From the NCBI RefSeq assembly GCF_004681185.1, contig NZ_SRIF01000001.1, positions 620,001 to 684,000 on the forward strand: DNA of 64,000 nucleotides, given 5' to 3'. Position numbers and translations under genes: made by a program. Positions 17,150 to 26,242 of the stretch are shown piece by piece. Within the stretch, counting starts at the first letter, position 1; each line of letters starts with the position of its first letter. The notes under the pieces are model-generated. The model saw only the letters and a list, made by a program, of their open reading frames with translations. It was not told where the DNA came from and made no database searches. Source of the DNA: Haloarcula amylovorans (lineage in GTDB: Archaea > Halobacteriota > Halobacteria > Halobacteriales > Haloarculaceae).

Positions 17150-18163
17150 TCAGAGCGGGATACCGTCGAGCAACCGCTCGAACTGTTGGCGGTACTGGGC
17201 TTCGGCCCGAGCCTGTGCTAGGCCGGACTGCTCGGCGAAGGCGGCCTCGAACCCGGCCATCCGCCACAGCAGCGTCGAGAGCTGATAGAGCGATCGGCGC
17301 TCCTCGTACCCATCGCCGAACTCCATCGGCCGCTGTGCGAGGTAGCCGTCGTGAAACTCCCCGCGGAGCCGCTCTCGGATCTCGGGGTCCCGAAACGAGG
17401 AATCGATGAAGAGGAACTCCGTCTGTGCGAGGTTGTACTCGGGGAGGGCCGCCAACACGTCCTGCCAGTCGAGGACGGCCGTGATCGGCTCGTCGGCCTC
17501 GGGGTCGAACAGGAGGTTCGCCGGACGGAAATCGTCGTGGACGAGCCGCGGCACGCCGTCCTCCGGGACGAGATCAAGGGCTGGCTCGATTCGTTCTTCG
17601 GCCCGCTCGGCCACGTCCCCGAAAGGAGTGTCATCGAGCCGCGAGAGGTGCATTCTGGTCAACTTCTCGAAATACTCCCGCCAGCTCCCCATCCAGTCTC
17701 GGACGATGAGCCGGCCGTCGTGGAGGTCGAGGCGGCCGAACGCTTCGAAACCGATTTCGGAGTGCATGTCGCCGAGGATGGCCCCAGCCTGTCGCATGAT
17801 GCGCTGGCGGTTCTCCGTCGAGAGACCCGCGAACTCCTCGGCTAGGTTCTCACCGTGGACACGCTCGGTGACGAAGTAGGGCCGGACATCCATCTCGGGG
17901 TCCTCTTTGAAGACGAGGATGCGCGGCACCGGCACGTCGGTTCGGTCGGCGACGTACTCGTGGAGCTTCGGTTCGACGGCGAAGGGCACGTCGTCCGTCG
18001 GTTTGAACTTCACCACGACCTCGTATGACTCACCGCCGTGCTGGAGCGTCACCATGTAGACGTCGCTCTGGTGGCCGCCCGTCGGCGTCTCGAACGAGAA
18101 CCCCTCGTAGTCGGGGCCGGACTCGTCGAGCACCGCTTCGATGTCGCGTTCCGGTGTCGACAC
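17150..18163 (-). CDS. APH-family phosphotransferase
   Basis: A 337-residue aminoglycoside phosphotransferase/choline kinase-like enzyme. The nucleotide-binding N-lobe contains YEVVVKFKP, with the likely ATP lysine. The Brenner motif VHDDFRPANLLFD holds the catalytic Asp and Asn, and AVLDWQDV holds the metal-binding Asp. Such enzymes phosphorylate small molecules such as sugars, amino alcohols or nucleosides; antibiotic resistance cannot be assumed. It is a single gene on the minus strand, divergent from the DHFR gene. Confidence 0.88.
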   Translation of the reverse strand: MSTPERDIEAVLDESGPDYEGFSFETPTGGHQSDVYMVTLQHGGESYEVVVKFKPTDDVPFAVEPKLHEYVADRTDVPVPRILVFKEDPEMDVRPYFVTERVHGENLAEEFAGLSTENRQRIMRQAGAILGDMHSEIGFEAFGRLDLHDGRLIVRDWMGSWREYFEKLTRMHLSRLDDTPFGDVAERAEERIEPALDLVPEDGVPRLVHDDFRPANLLFDPEADEPITAVLDWQDVLAALPEYNLAQTEFLFIDSSFRDPEIRERLRGEFHDGYLAQRPMEFGDGYEERRSLYQLSTLLWRMAGFEAAFAEQSGLAQARAEAQYRQQFERLLDGIPL

Positions 18164-18293
18164 TGCAAGCGGGTAGGGGAGAGGGCTAAATAAAAGTGTC
18201 AGTCACCTCATCCCGCCGAATCACGGTCCGATAGCGCGGGCCGGTCCGTTCCGCGGACGACACTCGCTTATCAGTGCAGACGTAACCGCACGC

Positions 18294-18788
18294 ATGCCCG
18301 AACTGACACTCGTCGCCGGTGTCGCCCGAACCGGCGTCATCGGCGACGAGGGAACGATTCCGTGGCACTACGCAGAAGACGAAACGCAGTACAAAGAGCG
18401 CGTCGCCGGCCATCCCGTCGTCGTCGGACGGCGAACCCACGAGGGGATGAGTCGGATTCGCGGCACCCACCCGATCGTCGTCACTCGAAACCCCGACGAG
18501 TACGAGGAGACGGGCGTGACATACGTCTCGACGGTCGCGGCCGCAATCGACGCCGTCGCGGCGCATGACGACCGGGGGTACGTCATCGGCGGACAGGCCA
18601 TCTACTCGATGTTTCTGCCCTACGCCGACCGGGCGTTCGTCTCGGAACTGCCGGAGTACCGGGGCGGAAATCGCGTCTTTCCCTATCTCGGCACCGACTG
18701 GACTGTCACCGACCGGCACGCCTACGACGGGTTCGACGTTATCGAGTACGTCCACGACGACTCTCGCTCGCCGCCGAGCGGGGAGTGA
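18294..18788 (+). CDS. folA: Dihydrofolate reductase
   Basis: A 164-residue DHFR that reduces dihydrofolate to tetrahydrofolate with NADPH. Family segments are LTLVAGVARTGVIGDEGTIPW (the M20-type loop), the acidic Glu/Asp pair after PWHY in the active site, VVVGRRTHEGM, and YVIGGQAIYSMFLPYADRAF. Haloarchaea carry one or more DHFR copies (hdrA/hdrB), and this could be either. The DHPS gene begins 60 bases downstream in the same direction, so they are probably co-expressed for folate synthesis. Confidence 0.94.
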   Translation: MPELTLVAGVARTGVIGDEGTIPWHYAEDETQYKERVAGHPVVVGRRTHEGMSRIRGTHPIVVTRNPDEYEETGVTYVSTVAAAIDAVAAHDDRGYVIGGQAIYSMFLPYADRAFVSELPEYRGGNRVFPYLGTDWTVTDRHAYDGFDVIEYVHDDSRSPPSGE

Positions 18789-18848
18789 GAGGGGCGCGTC
18801 CCCCTCGATATCATCAGCCCTTAGCTACTCCGGCCCATTCGGACGGAC

Positions 18849-20027
18849 ATGCAAACGGTCGAGGCGGCAGGGTTGGAAATCGGTGACGACCACCCGCCCC
18901 GCATCATGGGGGTACTGAACGTCAGCAAGGAGTCACCGTACGACCCGTCGGTCTACGACGACCCGGGGGAGGCCGCCGCGTACGTCGACGAGGAACTCGT
19001 CTCGGAGGGCGCCGACATCGTCGATATCGGCCTCGAATCGGCGAACAAGCGGTTAGACGTGCTCACGCCCGAGCAGGAACTGGCGCGACTCGACACCGCT
19101 ATCGAGACTATCGAATCGGTGAGCGGTGACGCCGTCTTCTCAATCGAGACGCGCTACGCCGAGGTAGCCGACGAAGCGCTGAAGCGTGGGTTCGACATGG
19201 TCAACGACATCTGTGGCTTCGCGGACCCGGAGATGCCGGATATCTGCCGGGAGCACGACGTCGCCGTCGCCAAGATGGCGAGCCCGCCGGACCTCACTCG
19301 CCCCGGCGCGGTCGAGGAGACCGACTGGGCGGCGGTCCGCTCGCCGAAGTGGGCCGAGCAGGCCGACTACGTCGACGAGATATACGCGGCGTTAGAACAG
19401 AACGGCTTCACCGACAAGACCATCGTCGACCCGGCCTTCGGCGGGTGGAGCGAGGCGAAGACCCTCTCCGACGACCGCGAAACGTTCCGCCGCCTCCGGG
19501 AGTTCCGCGGCCACGGCTACCCGATTCTCGTCTCCATCAACCGCAAGAACTTCCTGAAGACCATCGCCGACCGCTCGACGGAGGACGCGTTGCCCGTCAG
19601 TCTCGCCGCCACGTCGATGGCGGTCGAGCGCGGCGCACACGTCGTCCGGACCCACGACGTCGCCGAGACGCGGGACGCCGCTCTCGTCGGCAAGGCGTTC
19701 ACCGAACGCTCGCGTACCGTCCGGAACCACGTCACGGTGAGCGAGCTCGACGTTCACCGGCCGATGGAGGTCGCTCACCACTTGGAACGCATCGGGGCGG
19801 ACGGAGACGCGAGCGAAGCGTACGTCGGTCGCGTCTTCGAGGTGAACGGACTCGACCCCGAGTCGGTGGACGAACTGCTGGCCGTCGCCGAGGAGACGAG
19901 CCTCGTCGTCCAGGTGGGAGACGGCGGTCTCCTCGTCGGCGGTCGCCTCGACGCACTCGGGGAGGCGGCGACGCGACTGCCGGAAACAGCGGCGCTCGAA
20001 CCGCTCACCGAGGCGCTCGACCCATGA
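18849..20027 (+). CDS. folP: Dihydropteroate synthase, divergent haloarchaeal form
   Basis: A 392-residue DHPS, joining 6-hydroxymethyldihydropterin diphosphate to p-aminobenzoate. The TIM-barrel landmarks are present but altered: MGVLNVSKESPYD where bacteria have MGVLNVTPDSFSD, VDIGLESANKR in place of DIGGESTRPG, VNDICGF, and HVVRTHDVAETRDA. The last 110 or so residues form an extra domain beyond normal DHPS length. The changed loops mean that pABA and sulfonamide contacts differ from the bacterial enzyme. The family call is strong given the neighbouring DHFR and MptE genes. Confidence 0.88.
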   Translation: MQTVEAAGLEIGDDHPPRIMGVLNVSKESPYDPSVYDDPGEAAAYVDEELVSEGADIVDIGLESANKRLDVLTPEQELARLDTAIETIESVSGDAVFSIETRYAEVADEALKRGFDMVNDICGFADPEMPDICREHDVAVAKMASPPDLTRPGAVEETDWAAVRSPKWAEQADYVDEIYAALEQNGFTDKTIVDPAFGGWSEAKTLSDDRETFRRLREFRGHGYPILVSINRKNFLKTIADRSTEDALPVSLAATSMAVERGAHVVRTHDVAETRDAALVGKAFTERSRTVRNHVTVSELDVHRPMEVAHHLERIGADGDASEAYVGRVFEVNGLDPESVDELLAVAEETSLVVQVGDGGLLVGGRLDALGEAATRLPETAALEPLTEALDP

Positions 20028-20052
20028 CTGACCCGACACCGGAGGCGAGCTG

Positions 20053-21162
20053 ATGGACTACGCACAGGAGCGAATCACGACGCTGCACGACCTGACCGAC
20101 CCGACGCCGGACGCGCCGGTCGGCGAGAGCGCCGTCGTCGTCCCCATCGCTGGCGAGACAGAGGCGGCCGTAACGCCCGGCCACGTCTTCGAGACGCTAG
20201 CGGCAGTCGGACCAAGCGAAGTCGTCGTCCCGCTTCGCGCACCTCGGGAAACCGCCCTCGCATTCCGAGAGTGGGCGGCGGCGTTCGACGTGGCGGTGAC
20301 GGTGCTGTGGTGTGGTTCCCCGCTGCTGTCGACGCTCCTCGACGAGCACGGACTGGACGGCGGAACGGGAAAGGGCCGGGACGTCTGGCTCGGTCTCGGC
20401 GTCGCCGCCGCTCGGGCCGAATACGTCGTGGTCCACGACGCCGACGCGACGACGTACGCCGAGAAGCACGTCCCGCGGCTCTTGGCCCCGCTGACGATGG
20501 ACCACGAGTTCGTCAAGGGCTACTACGCGCGAGTCGAAGACGGCCAGTTGTACGGCCGCCTCGCGCGGCTGTTCGTCGCGCCGCTGTTGCGCGTGCTGGC
20601 GGATCGACACGCGGACCCGCTGCTCGGGTATCTTTCCGCGTTCCGGTATCCGCTGGCCGGCGAGTTCGCCGTCACCGCCGACGCCGCGAAGCAGGTTCGT
20701 GCCCAGCGAGCGTGGGGACTGGAACTGGGACTGCTCGGCGAGGCCTACGACGTGGCCGGAGAGACTGGCACCGCACAGGTCGACCTCGGTATCCACCGGC
20801 ACGACCACCGGCCAGTTGGCGGCCGCGGCGGCCTCTCGACGATGGCGACCGAAGTCGGCGAGGCGCTGTTTCGCGCCCTCGAAGACGGCGGTGTCGCCCC
20901 GGACTACGAGACGCTGCCCGAGGCGTACCGAACGGCCGCGAACCGCTACGTCGAGCAGTACGCCGCGGACGCGGCGTTCAACGGACTCGATTACGACCCC
21001 GAGGGAGAGCGCGCTCAGATTGCGGAGTACGCGGAGAGCGTCCGGTCGCCGGGATCGGACGACCGGCTCCCGGCGTGGACCGACACCGGCCTCACACCGT
21101 CGGCGGTCGTCGAAGCCTCGAGGGACGCGCTCGAACGGCGCTGCGATCACTCACTCGACTGA
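20053..21162 (+). CDS. GT-A fold glycosyltransferase, glucosyl-3-phosphoglycerate synthase-like
   Basis: A 369-residue protein with the organisation of GT81/GT78 enzymes. A nucleotide-sugar binding half is followed by VVHDADATTY, whose DAD is the metal-binding DxD. Further on are MDHEFVKGYYARVEDGQLYGR and GYLSAFRYPLAGEFAV, segments typical of glucosyl- or mannosyl-3-phosphoglycerate synthases. It could make a compatible solute or a precursor glycoside. It starts 25 bases after folP, so it shares that transcript; why a glycosyltransferase travels with folate genes is unclear. Substrates are inferred from family resemblance only. Confidence 0.75.
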   Translation: MDYAQERITTLHDLTDPTPDAPVGESAVVVPIAGETEAAVTPGHVFETLAAVGPSEVVVPLRAPRETALAFREWAAAFDVAVTVLWCGSPLLSTLLDEHGLDGGTGKGRDVWLGLGVAAARAEYVVVHDADATTYAEKHVPRLLAPLTMDHEFVKGYYARVEDGQLYGRLARLFVAPLLRVLADRHADPLLGYLSAFRYPLAGEFAVTADAAKQVRAQRAWGLELGLLGEAYDVAGETGTAQVDLGIHRHDHRPVGGRGGLSTMATEVGEALFRALEDGGVAPDYETLPEAYRTAANRYVEQYAADAAFNGLDYDPEGERAQIAEYAESVRSPGSDDRLPAWTDTGLTPSAVVEASRDALERRCDHSLD

Positions 21163-21189
21163 TGCGAGCGGTCAGTCTGCGCCGCTCGC

Positions 21190-21867
21190 TCAGACCAACT
21201 CGTCGGCGAGTGCGTGGAACGACTCGATAGTCAGGTCCGGTTCGCCGGCGAAGGCGTCCCACGGGCCATCGCGGTCGGCCCACACGCCTTGCATCCCGGC
21301 GTGCATCGCGCCGTAGACGTCGGAGTAGCCCGATGTGACGTGGGCAATCTCGTCGATAGGGGTCCCAGTTCGCGCGGCGGCGTGGCGGTACAGCTCGGCG
21401 TGGGGTTTGAACGTCTCTATCTCGTCGGCGCTGATGGTGTCCTCGACGATGCCGTCGATGTCGGCAGTCTCGACCAGTGACGAGAGCATTTCGGGGTTCC
21501 CGTTCGAAACGACGTAGCAGTCGTAGCCGGCGTCTTGGAGGCGGTTCATCCCGTCGCGCACGTCGTCGAAGACATCGAGTTCGTGGTACACCGAGAGAAT
21601 TTCGTCGCGCTCGGCCTCCGAGAGCGAGACGCCGTGAGCGTCGAGCGCGTACTGGAGCGCGTCGCGGTTCATCTCGTAAAAGGGCTGGTACGCGTCGATG
21701 GCATCGGCGATGAACGTATATGCGAGCGAGCGGGAGCGCCAGAGCTTCGAGACGGGTTCGGGCTCCGGAACTCGGTCTGCCAAGGCCGCTTCGGCCGTAT
21801 CGACGTCGACGAGGGTGCCATAGGAGTCGAACGTCACCGTCGTTACGGCATCGGGATCGAATGACAT
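21190..21867 (-). CDS. HAD-superfamily hydrolase, haloacid dehalogenase type II-like
   Basis: A 225-residue HAD hydrolase. Motif I is TFDSYGTLVDVD with the nucleophile Asp, motif II is VVSNGNPEML, the motif III lysine is in IETFKPHAELY, and motif IV is VTSGYSDVYGA. The DxYGTL form and the S/N/xD pattern late in the protein resemble L-2-haloacid dehalogenases, but many relatives are phosphatases. The start is set at MSFDPDAVTTVTFD. The 20 residues upstream are basic and unlike the family. Confidence 0.86.
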   Translation of the reverse strand: MSFDPDAVTTVTFDSYGTLVDVDTAEAALADRVPEPEPVSKLWRSRSLAYTFIADAIDAYQPFYEMNRDALQYALDAHGVSLSEAERDEILSVYHELDVFDDVRDGMNRLQDAGYDCYVVSNGNPEMLSSLVETADIDGIVEDTISADEIETFKPHAELYRHAAARTGTPIDEIAHVTSGYSDVYGAMHAGMQGVWADRDGPWDAFAGEPDLTIESFHALADELV

Positions 21868-21983
21868 GCGCGCTCGTAGGTGAGCCAGTCGGATAAGGAA
21901 CCGCCGGAGGATTGAAATCCGTTTCAACAGGCCAAGTCGGACGCGCCTGTAGGTTTATGCCACACGCGGCCCGACTGGAGCCC

Positions 21984-22745
21984 ATGTCTGGCAGGTTCAG
22001 CGTCGACGGACCAGCGGTGGTCACGGGCGCGTCGCGGGGTATCGGACGAGCCGTCGCGGAGACGTTCGCCGCCGATGGGGCCGACGTCGCCATCTGTTCG
22101 CGCGACGAGAACGAGATTTCCGAGACGGCCGAAGCGATCAGCGACGAGTACCCGGGCGACGCGATCGGCGTCGAGTGCGACGTCCGCGAGCGGGAGAGCG
22201 TCGGCGCGTTCGTCGAGGCGGCCGTCGCGGAGTTCGGTGGACTCGGGGTGTTGGTGAACAACGCCGGTGCGTCGTTCATGGCGTCCTTCGACGACATCTC
22301 CGCAAACGGGTGGCAGTCCGTCGTCGACGTGAACCTCACCGGCACCGTCAACTGCTCGCAGGCGGCGAGCGACCACCTCGACGGCGGCAGCGTCGTCAAC
22401 GTCGCCAGCGTGGCCGGGATGGACGGCGCGCCGTACATGAGCCACTACGCCGCCTCGAAGGCGGCCATCGTCAACCTCACGCGCACGCTGGCCTACGAGT
22501 GGGCCGGAAGAGATGTCCGGGTCAACTGCGTCGCACCGGGATACGTGGCGACGCCAGGCCTCGAATCCCAGATGGGGATCAGCGCCGAGGAAGTAGACCG
22601 GGAGTCCGTCGACCGCAACGTCGGCGTCAGCGAGGAGATCGCCGACGTCGTTCGGTTCCTCGCCAGCGACGCCGCTTCCTTCGTCACCGGCCAGACCCTC
22701 TCCCCGCGTGGCGTCCCGCCGATAGAGGAGACCCCAGAGCTATGA
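21984..22745 (+). CDS. Short-chain dehydrogenase/reductase
   Basis: A 253-residue classical SDR. The cofactor motif is TGASRGIGRAV near residue 12, NNAGASF is present near 90, and the catalytic tetrad includes Ser of VVNVASVAG and YAASKAA (Tyr-xxx-Lys). It probably oxidises or reduces a secondary alcohol with NAD(P). The start is taken at MSGRFSVDGPAVV. It overlaps the F420-type oxidoreductase gene by 4 bases, so both enzymes likely act in the same pathway, which is not identifiable here. Confidence 0.92.
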   Translation: MSGRFSVDGPAVVTGASRGIGRAVAETFAADGADVAICSRDENEISETAEAISDEYPGDAIGVECDVRERESVGAFVEAAVAEFGGLGVLVNNAGASFMASFDDISANGWQSVVDVNLTGTVNCSQAASDHLDGGSVVNVASVAGMDGAPYMSHYAASKAAIVNLTRTLAYEWAGRDVRVNCVAPGYVATPGLESQMGISAEEVDRESVDRNVGVSEEIADVVRFLASDAASFVTGQTLSPRGVPPIEETPEL

Positions 22746-23740
22746 CAGACCGAGATATCTACCTGCCCGTCGCCGCACAGCCTTCCGTCGAGACGCTCGT
22801 CGGTATGAGTCAACTCGCCGAGTCGAGCGGCTACGAACGGGTCTGGCTCCCGGAGACGTGGGGCCGGGACGCCGTCACGACGCTCTCGAACATCGCCGAG
22901 CACACCGACAAAATCGGCATCGGAACGTCGGTGATGAACGTCTACTCCCGGTCGCCCGCACTCATCGGGCAGACAGCGGCGACCTTACAGGAGGTGTCCG
23001 ACGGCCGCCTGCGGATGGGCGTCGGTCCCTCTGGTCCCATCGTTATCGAGGGATGGCACGGCGTGGACTTCGAGCAACCGCTCCGGCGGACCCGCGAAAC
23101 CATCGATATCGTCAAGCAAGTCCTCTCCGGCGAGACGGTGAACTACGACGGTGACATCTTCCAGCTGTCGGGCTTTCGACTGCGCTGTGACCCGCCGGAC
23201 CCGATTCCGCCGGTCGACGCGGGTGGACTCGGCCCGAAGTCGGTCGAACTCGCTGGGCGCTTCGCCGACGGCTGGCACGCCCTGCTGTTGACCGCCGACG
23301 GTATCACCGAGCGACTCGACGACTTCGAACGCGGGACGGAATTGGGCGACCGAGACCGTGATGATCAGCGCGTGACCCTCTCGCTGCCCTGCTGTGCATT
23401 AGACGACCGCGAACGAGCCAGAGAGCTGACTCGCCAACATATCGCGTTCTACATCGGCGGCATGGGAACGTACTACCGAGACGCCCTCGCCAGGCAGGGC
23501 TACGAGGAGACGGCCGACGAAGTGGCCCAACAGTGGGCCTCCGGCGAACAGGAGGCCGCGACGGCGGCCGTCGGCGACGACTTACTGGACGAGATAGCCG
23601 TCGCGGGCACGCCCGAGGAGTGTCGGGAACAGATTGCCAGATTCGAAAGTATCGACGGCGTCGACGCCATCAACGTCTCGTTCCCGCGCGCGGCCGAGCG
23701 AGACGTGATCGATGCGACCATCGACGTGCTGGCTCCGTGA
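22742..23740 (+). CDS. F420-dependent LLM-class oxidoreductase
   Basis: A 332-residue bacterial luciferase-like TIM-barrel enzyme. VGMSQLAESSGYERVWLPETWGRD, GIGTSVMNVYSRSPALIGQTAATL and LRMGVGPSGP match the F420-dependent branch that includes methylene-tetrahydromethanopterin reductase. It appears to belong to a haloarchaeal F420 family (NP1902A type) with the conserved HAL... region in ADGWHALLLTADGI. The ATG at 22742 overlaps the SDR stop. The long open frame upstream of this ATG lies inside the SDR gene and is not part of the protein. Confidence 0.86.
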   Translation: MTDRDIYLPVAAQPSVETLVGMSQLAESSGYERVWLPETWGRDAVTTLSNIAEHTDKIGIGTSVMNVYSRSPALIGQTAATLQEVSDGRLRMGVGPSGPIVIEGWHGVDFEQPLRRTRETIDIVKQVLSGETVNYDGDIFQLSGFRLRCDPPDPIPPVDAGGLGPKSVELAGRFADGWHALLLTADGITERLDDFERGTELGDRDRDDQRVTLSLPCCALDDRERARELTRQHIAFYIGGMGTYYRDALARQGYEETADEVAQQWASGEQEAATAAVGDDLLDEIAVAGTPEECREQIARFESIDGVDAINVSFPRAAERDVIDATIDVLAP

Positions 23741-23795
23741 GCGGAATTTTTTGCCCCGCCGCTTCGAGAGCCACTCGCGGTGCTCGTGCCCCTCG

Positions 23796-24491
23796 CTACC
23801 GGGGACTGACGAGCGGGTCGATGTCGTCCCGTCGGCCATTGAGGACCGAGAAGTGTTCGTTCCGGCGGCGTTCGAGCCAGTACAGCAGTCGCTCGGCCCA
23901 GTCGAGTTTGCGGCGTTTCTCCGGGGAGATGTCCGGATCGTCGAAGTCCCACCCGACGAACGTCAGCCGCTCGGCCCCGAAGTGGTCGGCGACGAATGCG
24001 GCCCGGTCGCCGTCGGTGAACCCACCGAAGTTCTGGACGGTGTCGGTCGGCTCGGCCTGCGTCGTCGGGACGACGAAGGCGGCGTCGTAAGTCGGGACGT
24101 ACTCTCTGACGGCGGGGACGTTGTCGCCGTGGGCGTGGACGAACACGGGCGTCCCCGCTCGCGTGAGGTTGCGGCCGGTCTCAGGGTTCTTATCGAGGTC
24201 GGTCACCATGCAGTCCACGGCGATGCCGGCGTCTCGGAGGCGGTCAGCGGCCACCGAGGCGGCGACGACGACATCGGCGTCTGCGGCCCGGTCGGTCTCG
24301 GCTTCGAGCGACGGGCCAGCACCGGCGATAGCTACCGTCTGTCCGTCGAATCCGACCCCTTCCGGTCGGTAGGTGTCGGTTTCTTGCAATAGCTCTCCGA
24401 GCGCGTCTCGGGCGGCTTCGTCGCCGTCGCGGGGATAGCCGAAATCTGCGAGAATCGCTTCGTACACTGGCTCCCACGTGTGAAATTGCAT
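23796..24491 (-). CDS. mptE: 6-hydroxymethyl-7,8-dihydropterin pyrophosphokinase (MptE, DUF115)
   Basis: A 231-residue DUF115 protein. Archaeal MptE supplies the diphosphorylated pterin used by DHPS for folate or methanopterin. Features are VAIAGAGPSLEAE (a Rossmann-like glycine motif), DCMVTDLDKNPE, VHAHGDN, and FTDGDRAAFVADHFGAERLTFVGWDFD, all typical of DUF115. The start MQFHTWEPVYEAIL is supported by a TATA-like gtttatc on the minus strand at 24518-24524. Together with folP and the DHFR gene within 6 kb it completes three steps of the pathway. Confidence 0.92.
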   Translation of the reverse strand: MQFHTWEPVYEAILADFGYPRDGDEAARDALGELLQETDTYRPEGVGFDGQTVAIAGAGPSLEAETDRAADADVVVAASVAADRLRDAGIAVDCMVTDLDKNPETGRNLTRAGTPVFVHAHGDNVPAVREYVPTYDAAFVVPTTQAEPTDTVQNFGGFTDGDRAAFVADHFGAERLTFVGWDFDDPDISPEKRRKLDWAERLLYWLERRRNEHFSVLNGRRDDIDPLVSPR

Positions 24492-24517
24492 AGTTGGTAC
24501 TGCGAGCGTAACACCCA

Positions 24518-24524
24518 GATAAAC
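24518..24524 (-). promoter_or_regulatory. TATA box of mptE
   Basis: On the minus strand this reads gtttatc, about 30 bases before the start codon at 24491. This spacing supports the shorter start rather than the one 18 codons upstream. Confidence 0.5.
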
Positions 24525-24704
24525 CGGATTGAGCCGAAATGGCACGTCCGTGTACCCCTACCCGGGTGCCCTTTCGGCTTTCACCCCCGTATTTCGACCC
24601 CTGCGGTATAAGCTTTCTCTTACTGCCACCTGCTTGACGCCAATTCGCCACGTCGTTATCACTCCACGATAGCCTCAAGGCGGGCACGAACGAACAGTAC
24701 TGTG

Positions 24705-26171
24705 ATGAGCCAGTCGAGTGTCGACGCGCTTCCTGAGTCACTGGTCGTGGTCTCGAACCGGCAGCCGTACAGCCACGAATGGACGGCGGACCCAGTCGAG
24801 GGCGCGATTACGACAGACGACGTTGCGGTCACGACGGCAACGGGCGGCGTGACGAGCGCGCTCGATCCGCTGATGCGCTCGCTCGGTGGAACGTGGGTCG
24901 CGTGGGCCAGCGGCGACGCCGACATGGCCGTCGCCGACGAGGGCATCGTGGCAGTTCCCCCCGGCGAGGAGTCCTACGACCTCAAGCGAGTCCCTCTCTC
25001 CGAAGAAGAAATCGAGGGCTACTACCACGGCTACGCCAATCAGGTCCTCTGGCCGCTGTGTCACGAAGAGTCAGGTCGTATCTGGGCGAAGCCGACGTAC
25101 TGGGAGCAGTACCGGGCAGTCAACGAGCGCTTCGCCGGAGCCGTCCGAGAGGTCACCGACCCCGAAGACACCGTCTGGTTTCAGGACTACCACTTTGCAC
25201 TGGCCCCTCGTCGAGTCCGGACGGCACGGCCCGACGCGACGCTCCACCACTTCTGGCATATCCCGTGGCCCGCCCCGACAGTGTTCGACCACTGCCCGCG
25301 CGGGGAGGCGGTCCTCGACGGCCTGCTGGCCTGTGATGTCGTCGGCTTCCACACGGAACCCGATGCCGACCACTTCTGCCGCTGTGTCGAGGCCATCGTC
25401 CCCGACGCGACGGTCGACCTCGACAACAGCGTCGTCCGCTACGAGGGGACGGAAACGCGGGCGGTCGCAAACCCACTCGGCATCGACGTGGATGGCGTCC
25501 GCCACCGCGCCGAGAACGCGGACACCGACGCCGTCCGTCGGCAGCTGCTTGGCGATACGGTGCCGGACCCGTCGATTCCCATTGTCCTGGGCGTCGAACG
25601 ACTCGACTACTCGAAGGGGATTCCCGAACGCATCGCCGCACTCGACCACCTCTGGGAGCGCCGTCCGGACCTCCGTGGGGAGTTTACCTACGTCCAGAAG
25701 GCCAGTCGGACCCGCGAAGGGATCGCCGCCTACCGCCGGTACCGACAGGACGTGGTCGCCGAGATGCAACGCATCAACGAGCGGTACGGCACCGACGACT
25801 GGCATCCCGCCGTCTACACGGAGCGACGACTCTCCGCCGAGACGCTCGCGGGACTCTATCGAGTGGCCGACGCGGCGCTCGTGACGCCTCACCGGGACGG
25901 GATGAATCTCGTCGCTCACGAGTATCCGACGGCCTGCGTCGACGGCGACGGTGCCCTCGTCCTGAGCGAACTGGCCGGTGCGGCGACGCAACTCGACGGC
26001 GCACTCACCGTCAACCCACACGACATCGCCGAGATCGCCGACGCCATCGAACGGTCTCTCGAACTTGACGAGCGCGACCGTCGAGAGCGACTTGCCCGCC
26101 TGCAGGCGAGTATCGAAGTACTCGACAGCACGAACTGGGTCGAACGGCAGTTCAGGGCCGGTCCAGACTGA
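24705..26171 (+). CDS. otsA: Trehalose-6-phosphate synthase (OtsA, GT20)
   Basis: A 488-residue GT-B enzyme that makes trehalose 6-phosphate from a nucleotide-activated glucose and glucose 6-phosphate. Segments include VVVSNRQPY, GGVTSALDPLM, VWFQDYHFALAPRRVR, HHFWHIPWP, GVERLDYSKGIPERI and the sugar-nucleotide loop GMNLVAHEY. The C-terminus ends with the usual helix. GTG at 24702 is an alternative start. No OtsB phosphatase is adjacent, so dephosphorylation must be encoded elsewhere. Trehalose would be an osmoprotectant in this organism. Confidence 0.92.
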   Translation: MSQSSVDALPESLVVVSNRQPYSHEWTADPVEGAITTDDVAVTTATGGVTSALDPLMRSLGGTWVAWASGDADMAVADEGIVAVPPGEESYDLKRVPLSEEEIEGYYHGYANQVLWPLCHEESGRIWAKPTYWEQYRAVNERFAGAVREVTDPEDTVWFQDYHFALAPRRVRTARPDATLHHFWHIPWPAPTVFDHCPRGEAVLDGLLACDVVGFHTEPDADHFCRCVEAIVPDATVDLDNSVVRYEGTETRAVANPLGIDVDGVRHRAENADTDAVRRQLLGDTVPDPSIPIVLGVERLDYSKGIPERIAALDHLWERRPDLRGEFTYVQKASRTREGIAAYRRYRQDVVAEMQRINERYGTDDWHPAVYTERRLSAETLAGLYRVADAALVTPHRDGMNLVAHEYPTACVDGDGALVLSELAGAATQLDGALTVNPHDIAEIADAIERSLELDERDRRERLARLQASIEVLDSTNWVERQFRAGPD

Positions 26172-26242
26172 GCGCCCGCGGTACGCTTGCAGTCCGCTAC
26201 CGCTCCACAAACACTATTCTGGCCGCCATCTTAAGTGTGTGT

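Noticed and set aside
17150..18163. Aminoglycoside resistance gene
   Set aside because: APH-fold proteins are widespread small-molecule kinases in haloarchaea. Nothing points to antibiotic substrates or a mobile context.
22175..22741. Long in-frame extension upstream of the F420-type oxidoreductase
   Set aside because: It lies wholly inside the SDR gene in another frame and is an Arg-rich translation typical of GC-rich shadow frames. The family start at 22742 with a 4-base overlap fits better.
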